This document shows positions 59,936 to 64,000 of a stretch of DNA of 64,000 bases, in pieces. The stretch is taken from the NCBI GenBank assembly GCA_020152595.1, contig JAIGNY010004605.1, positions 154,501-218,500 on the forward strand, read 5' to 3'. Below the pieces are notes generated by a model, which ran no database searches, was not told the origin of the DNA, and saw only the letters and a program-made list of their open reading frames with translations. Position 1 is the first letter of the stretch. Every line of letters starts with the position of its first letter. Both the position numbers and the translations under genes were made by a program. Source of the stretch: Chiridota heheva (taxonomy: Eukaryota; Echinodermata; Holothuroidea; Apodida; Chiridotidae).

Positions 59936-60464
59936 TCAAACCACCTTTTTCTAAAAAATAAATTCAGAACCTCACAAAAGTTCCATATGAGTAATCTTAT
60001 TTTCATTTAAAAGCTCTCAAATATTTTTTTCACAAAGTGTAGTTTTTTTATAGGAGTTGTATGTAAGATTTTTGAGGAAAAGTAACTTGAAAATGGGTAA
60101 AACTTAAAAATTTGACATTTTTTTTAATTTAAAACAAAATGCTAACCAAACTTTAAGATCACATTCCTGCTTCAAAATCAAATACACAACTTCTAAAACA
60201 TGATAGTATTGATTTCTGGTCGAATTTGTATTATACCTATCTGCATTCTTTTTTTTAATGGGAAATTTAGTCCAAATTTTATGAATTTTTGCCATTTATT
60301 TATTCACAAAAATCATGTACCAAAACCGTACATTGCACATGCTTTGTTGAACCGCTGTTTGAACATGCTTTACATTTCCTTTCGTTTGATATATAAATAA
60401 GGCATACCCCCTCTATTTTGACTCAAAGCTGTAAGAATTCAATTGAACCATTGAGTAAGTATTG

Positions 60465-60545
60465 ACTACATAGTGTAGCGGTTATGAATGCTTACTATCA
60501 CACGAGTGCACCAGGTTCAAGCCTCCGGTGAGACTACCACACTAT
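60465..60545 (+). mobile_element. tRNA-like SINE head
   Basis: ATAGTGTAGCGGTTATGAAT, then CACACGAGTGCACCAGGTTC and AAGCCTCCGGTGAGA, has box A-like TAGCGGTTATGA and box B GGTTCAAGCC. It is followed directly by the dispersed repeat at 60595. Confidence 0.6.
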
Positions 60546-60594
60546 TTCTTCTGCTATGCTTTTCAGGGGTCATTTTGATGAAATTATTTTTAGT

Positions 60595-61760
60595 GTGTTC
60601 TCATCTTTCCCATTTAACTAAAAATTGTAGATTAGCATCATTGAAAAGGAAATTTCATAAAGAATCAAAATATGTAACACAACACTTTTCAATACTCGTG
60701 CAAAAATTGGCCCAATTGTTGGCCAAATTTATCCAAAAAGTACTTGATTTGCATATATTTGTCCAATTTTCCTTATATTGCTTTCATAGCTCAAAAGATC
60801 AATATCTTAGTTTCCAATAAAACCAGATTTGTAATGAAAGAAAAGTTGTGGACAAAAATATGCAAATTTGCACATTTTAGGCCAAATTAGGCCAATTTTT
60901 TTTTGAGCTTGTATTTTTACCCATGAATAATGAAAAATGAGGATTTTTTTCACATATTTTGATTGTTTGTGAGATTTCCTTTCCATTGATACCAGTCTAA
61001 TTTTTTTTCTCAAAGCACAAAACATGCAAAAATAAACAAAAAATAATCACCGCTGTAATTACTAGTAGAAAAACAAAAGCCGCATCTCTGGTGTGGGGAT
61101 TAAACGTGGGTCATCTACGTGCTGTGCACAGAGACTTGCCACTATACCAAAGTGGCGAACTGTGAAAGAAGAAGCTTTTTTATAACTTAAATCAAGATGT
61201 GATTAGAGAGGGGTTACTTGCTCTTTTTGATATCAATGGAAAGTACATACATGGCTTGGCCTTTCTGATAATACATTTTGCCTACGGTAGGTGTATTGCG
61301 ATCAGAACTTACAATTTTTTCAAAAGTTTGGTCTCAAGAAAGCTAAATATCATTAAATTTGGCACAAATTTTGCCAAAAAAAGATAATGCAAGGGTCAGT
61401 CAAAATGTACCCAGCATTGGATACTTTGATGTCTTTGACAGTTGTTCACAGCTTTTCAAGCAAAAGCTAGGTTCTTGAAGTATGGCAAGTAAGATTTTGA
61501 AAAAGAAAAAAAAAAGCTTTTTTTTTTGTGTTAAATTTTGTGCATTTTTCTATTTCTCTCTTTTTTTAATTCATTTTTTGCAAAATTCTTCAACATAACC
61601 CCCATCAAAAAGTTACATTTTCTGAAAGAACTATTCAAGCTCTCAAGCTCTTTCAAATGATATGAAGATCACTGCTGTGGGCCTATTTGACAAAGAAAAT
61701 ATGTTTAAAAAAAAGTATGTCCCCAATCAAGTATGACACACTTGGTCTGGGTATTTAAGA
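60595..61760 (+). repeat. Dispersed repeat, longest copy
   Basis: It combines the parts seen separately at 35635-35935 (5' part) and 30560-31250 (3' part), in the same order and strand. No open frame of note. It is A/T-rich with poly-T runs, and a tRNA-like segment lies inside at 61080-61165. Confidence 0.78.
61080..61165 (-). mobile_element. tRNA-like segment, minus strand
   Basis: On the minus strand: CGCCACTTTGGTATAGTGGC, AAGTCTCTGTGCACAGCACG, TAGATGACCCACGTTTAATC. Box A-like and box B-like motifs are present but degraded. It is absent from the 30560 copy of the host repeat at the equivalent position, so probably inserted. Confidence 0.5.
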
Positions 61761-61909
61761 GTTAATAGGATTTCTTCAAAATCAAACAGTCATACCACTT
61801 GACAAATGTTAAGACCTTTTGATTGCATGTGGGTGGGTGCATAAGACATTGTTCCAAGAACCTATTAAGTAAACCTTCCTTTCATTTTAACAAGATAGAT
61901 AAAGCAGAT

Positions 61910-62478
61910 TTCAAGGATGAATTCAGTGGTGAAGCAAGTCTATCTTATATGAACAGGGACTTCAAAAGAAACAAAATAGTGAAGAAACCATTCAAAAATC
62001 ATATTCCATTAAGGAGATATCGAAGTTTAAAGTTTGGCATCATTTGTGTAGAAACGACTGAAATCAGACTAGTTGTGATGTCATAGCCTCAGATTCCTAA
62101 AAGTCGTTATGTATTGTATCACATTTTTTCCTGCGATTTTGAGGCTTAAACATGAGATATGTCAGAAAAGTAGTAAAACTTAATCTAATGTGCCACATGA
62201 AGAAAGTTTGAGAGAAAATAATTTAAGTAGTAAAAAATTAAATAAACTTTCTTCAAAATACATTAACAATTGCTAAGAATGTGAGGATGAGAACACCAAC
62301 TTTCCATAGTAGACTTACTACACCAGTCATTTCTACACAGATAAGACAAAGCTTTTAACTTGAATATCTCCTTAACAGAATAAGATTTTTGAATGCTTTT
62401 TCACCATTTTGTTTCTTTTGAAGTTCTCTTTTATATAAGATGGACATGCTTGACCACTGAACTTATCCCTTTAGTACT
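61910..62478. mobile_element. Foldback element with ~190-bp inverted arms
   Basis: The left arm has TTCAGTGGTGAAGCAAGTCT, ACTTCAAAAGAAACAAAATA and CATTCAAAAATCATATTCC, then TAAGGAGATAT. The right arm read in reverse complement has TTCAGTGGTCAAGCATGTCC, ACTTCAAAAGAAACAAAATG and CATTCAAAAATCTTATTCTG, then TAAGGAGATAT. The pairing continues inward through GTGTAGAAA(C/T)GACTG. Arms are about 190 bp and the loop about 185 bp. The element ends about 80 bp before exon 16. Confidence 0.87.
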
Positions 62479-62555
62479 GTATATAAAAAGATGAAAGATC
62501 TTCCCTGTATGTCATTACTGAATATATTGACTCTTATGTCTTATTTTCATCAAAG

Positions 62556-62714
62556 ATCTCATTCAACCGGACAGGCACCAGGATTATATGCTGACAGCTC
62601 AACTGGACGGGCACCAGGATTATACGCTGACAGCTCATTTATTTTTCAAGGTGAAGAACCCAGGCTTGTCACTTCTCTTCCCAAAGAACATGTTCCTGAA
62701 GAAGACTCAATCAG
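62556..62714 (+). CDS. Exon 16 (residues 872-925) with a 12-residue tandem repeat
   Basis: The acceptor is TTCATCAAAG and the donor is TCAG/GTAATG, phase 2 on both sides. Two adjacent 36-bp units (62563-62598 and 62599-62634) encode STGQAPGLYADS and STGRAPGLYADS. The rest reads SFIFQGEEPRLVTSLPKEHV and ends PEEDSI. The acceptor polypyrimidine tract is poor, so its use may be weak or regulated. Confidence 0.83.
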
Positions 62715-63047
62715 GTAATGTAACATATAATTGTCCTGTCATATTTGACAGTATTTTGAGTAATTTTCAAATTCATTCATTAATCACATGAAGGAGTTGG
62801 AAATTGTTTTAAGCAATTAATTCTGCTCGAAACTTAAGGAATCCATTAGTATAGGCATGTTGATGATTAAAAACTTGTTAACTATATGTTCTCTCAGTTT
62901 CTTTAGTAACTTGAATTCATTAGTTTAATCACACAAATCACTTGGAAGATGGTTGAACCAATTATTTCTGCTTGCAACGTTAGGAATCAATTTGGATGAT
63001 TAAGCAATTGCTAAATGAATATTTGTATTTGTTTGTTTTTCATACAG
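62715..63047. other. Intron between exons 16 and 17
   Basis: AT-rich, with two diverged ~110-bp segments (TTAAGCAATTAATTCTGCT and ACCAATTATTTCTGCTTGC). No other signal. Confidence 0.5.
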
Positions 63048-63086
63048 CTCAAAGCCATTCAGAAGCAGGCCACTTGGGCTTCAAGA
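63048..63086 (+). CDS. Exon 17, 39-bp micro-exon (residues 925-938)
   Basis: The acceptor is TTTTTCATACAG and the donor is CAAGA/GTAAGT, both strong. Phase 2 in and 2 out. It encodes SSKPFRSRPLGLQ plus two bases and continues the basic, Ser-rich tail. The length of 39 bp is divisible by three, so skipping would keep frame. The next exon lies beyond the window. Confidence 0.75.
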
Positions 63087-63383
63087 GTAAGTAATTGCCT
63101 TCAAGTCATTTCTATTTTAGATTTTAAGAATTATGGGCTTTGCATTACTGATGCATATATTCTAGAGTTAAATTCGAGTTATTCACTTTTGAATTTTATT
63201 TTGGACTTCTACTTCACAATCTTTATTAGTTTTTTGTTTACTGGAATTGATTTAAGGAGTAAGGTTTGAATTATATTCACACTATGTTAGGGTAGTCAGC
63301 TCATTTTCTGTTCTATGTATTCAACCATTCATCAAATACAACCTTCTAAACAACACGTGCATTGAGAGCAACGTGAATTCCTT

Positions 63384-64000
63384 ATGTTTTCTCTAAAACC
63401 TTTCCATTCGTTTACATTTTACTTCTGCTTTTTCACCATCAAATTTTGTACCATTCATCTTATTTCGAGATTCTCTTTCTGTGGATGGGCATCTGCTTTC
63501 AGTAAGATTGTTCTTTTGTTTTTTTCCCTCCCGTTTTGTCCAGACCTTCATGTCCTTATCGATACTATACAGTGGTCCTCCTATAGTAGTTCCGTGATTT
63601 TTTTTTTCTTTGCCGCGGGTCTCTCGGCCCTTGGTTTTTGTTTTCATCATGACGAAACGCTTCTGCCTTGACCTTCACCCCCCTCTTCTCCCGGTGATCC
63701 ACCTGCTACCTCCATTGACCATTCTTCAGCCCCAATCCCCAAAATCCTAATCATACATGCCACCAATAAACAAGAAAGCTTTAAAGAGTTTCCCATTTCC
63801 TCACACACAAAGCAGTCCACGGCCTCTACCCTCAGATCCGGCGATCTCCTGGTGCTCTGCGCCACCACCCCCTCTCCACCAAAACCCTAGCAAACACTCG
63901 TATTACAGTTACCTCCCACCATTCCCTAAACTCCAGCAAAGACTTCATTAGAACTAGAGACCTAGCTTACTTGACCAATGATGACCTCGTAGAGGAACTA
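63384..64000 (+). mobile_element. LINE 5' UTR and ORF1 start, cut by the window end
   Basis: The 5' leader (63384-63650) resembles 6960-7260. ORF1 follows: ILIIHATNKQESFKEFPISS, LRSGDLLVLCATTPSPPKP and, after a frame break, ITVTSHHSLNSSKDFIRTRD. This is the N-terminal ORF1 pattern also seen at 12755 and 40760. It is in the same strand as all other LINEs here. Confidence 0.75.

Larger units (their letters stand above)
6498..63086 (+). other. Multi-exon host gene, internal part (17 exons); vinculin/alpha-catenin-like candidate
   Basis: Seventeen exons with AG acceptors and GT donors join into one open frame of 2,813 nt (937 codons plus 2 nt). All 16 junction phases agree: 1,1,1,1,1,2,0,1,2,0,1,1,1,1,2,2. 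That is very unlikely by chance. The frame starts in phase 0 without a usable Met and ends in phase 2, so both gene ends lie outside the window. Residues 1-782 are rich in Leu, Glu, Lys and Asp with few Pro or Gly, as in bundled helices. Residues 248-302 (exon 5) are a Ser/Tyr-rich linker, and 783-938 are a Ser/Pro/His-rich tail that is probably disordered. No signal peptide or membrane segment is seen. The overall character resembles vinculin, alpha-catenin, catulin or serendipity-alpha proteins, which link the actin cytoskeleton to membranes. This is a family-level impression, not a motif match. The gene structure is secure and the identity is not. Phase-neutral exons could have been missed in the large introns. 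Confidence 0.85.

Overview
The window is intronic and exonic DNA of an animal nuclear genome, most likely a marine invertebrate. An invertebrate deuterostome is my guess from the style of the SINE and LINE tails, and that guess is weak. It is AT-rich, has very long introns, and is packed with minisatellites, LINEs and tRNA-derived SINEs. No bacterial, phage or CRISPR features are present.

The only host gene I can support is on the + strand and spans almost the whole window. I reconstructed 17 internal exons between 6498 and 63086. Each has GT-AG boundaries, and all 16 exon-exon junctions agree in phase, giving one open frame of 937 codons plus two bases. The first and last exons lie outside the window. 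The protein is about 780 residues of Leu/Glu/Lys-rich, probably alpha-helical sequence followed by a Ser/Pro/His-rich tail. Its look is closest to the vinculin/alpha-catenin superfamily (for example catulin or serendipity-alpha-like proteins), but no motif proves the family. Several exons are missing from simple ORF scans because they are short or lack a Met.

Layout: 1-6056 is a roughly 3.15-kb tandem duplication of a truncated LINE plus a 94-bp minisatellite. 6498-6627 is the first exon seen. 6960-17183 is a 10-kb intron holding a LINE 5' fragment, a possible Helitron-like repeat, a LINE RNase H relic split by a SINE, a 4.3-kb LINE and a CR1/L2-like tail. 17184-23281 holds five exons with arrays between them. 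23282-29254 holds an exon-derived 97-bp array, an inverted-repeat element and a 27-bp array. 29255-39443 holds four exons. 39500-45544 is a nest of three LINE lineages. 45947-50165 holds three exons with four arrays. 50300-56500 holds an inverted-repeat element, two SINEs and a LINE. 57000-63086 holds the last four exons with two large arrays and a foldback element. 63384 to the end is the 5' part of another LINE.

The most notable pattern is that minisatellites and partial duplications sit at exon edges. Exon 2 and exon 4 have upstream copies of their own 3' splice site and first codons. The 3' end of exon 6 has been amplified into a 97-bp array. Most of the other arrays start or stop within about 150 bp of an exon. 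The 94-bp array carries a donor-like and an acceptor-like site in every unit, and a 27-bp array is open and in frame with the exon that follows it. Together these form a large set of decoy splice sites within one gene.
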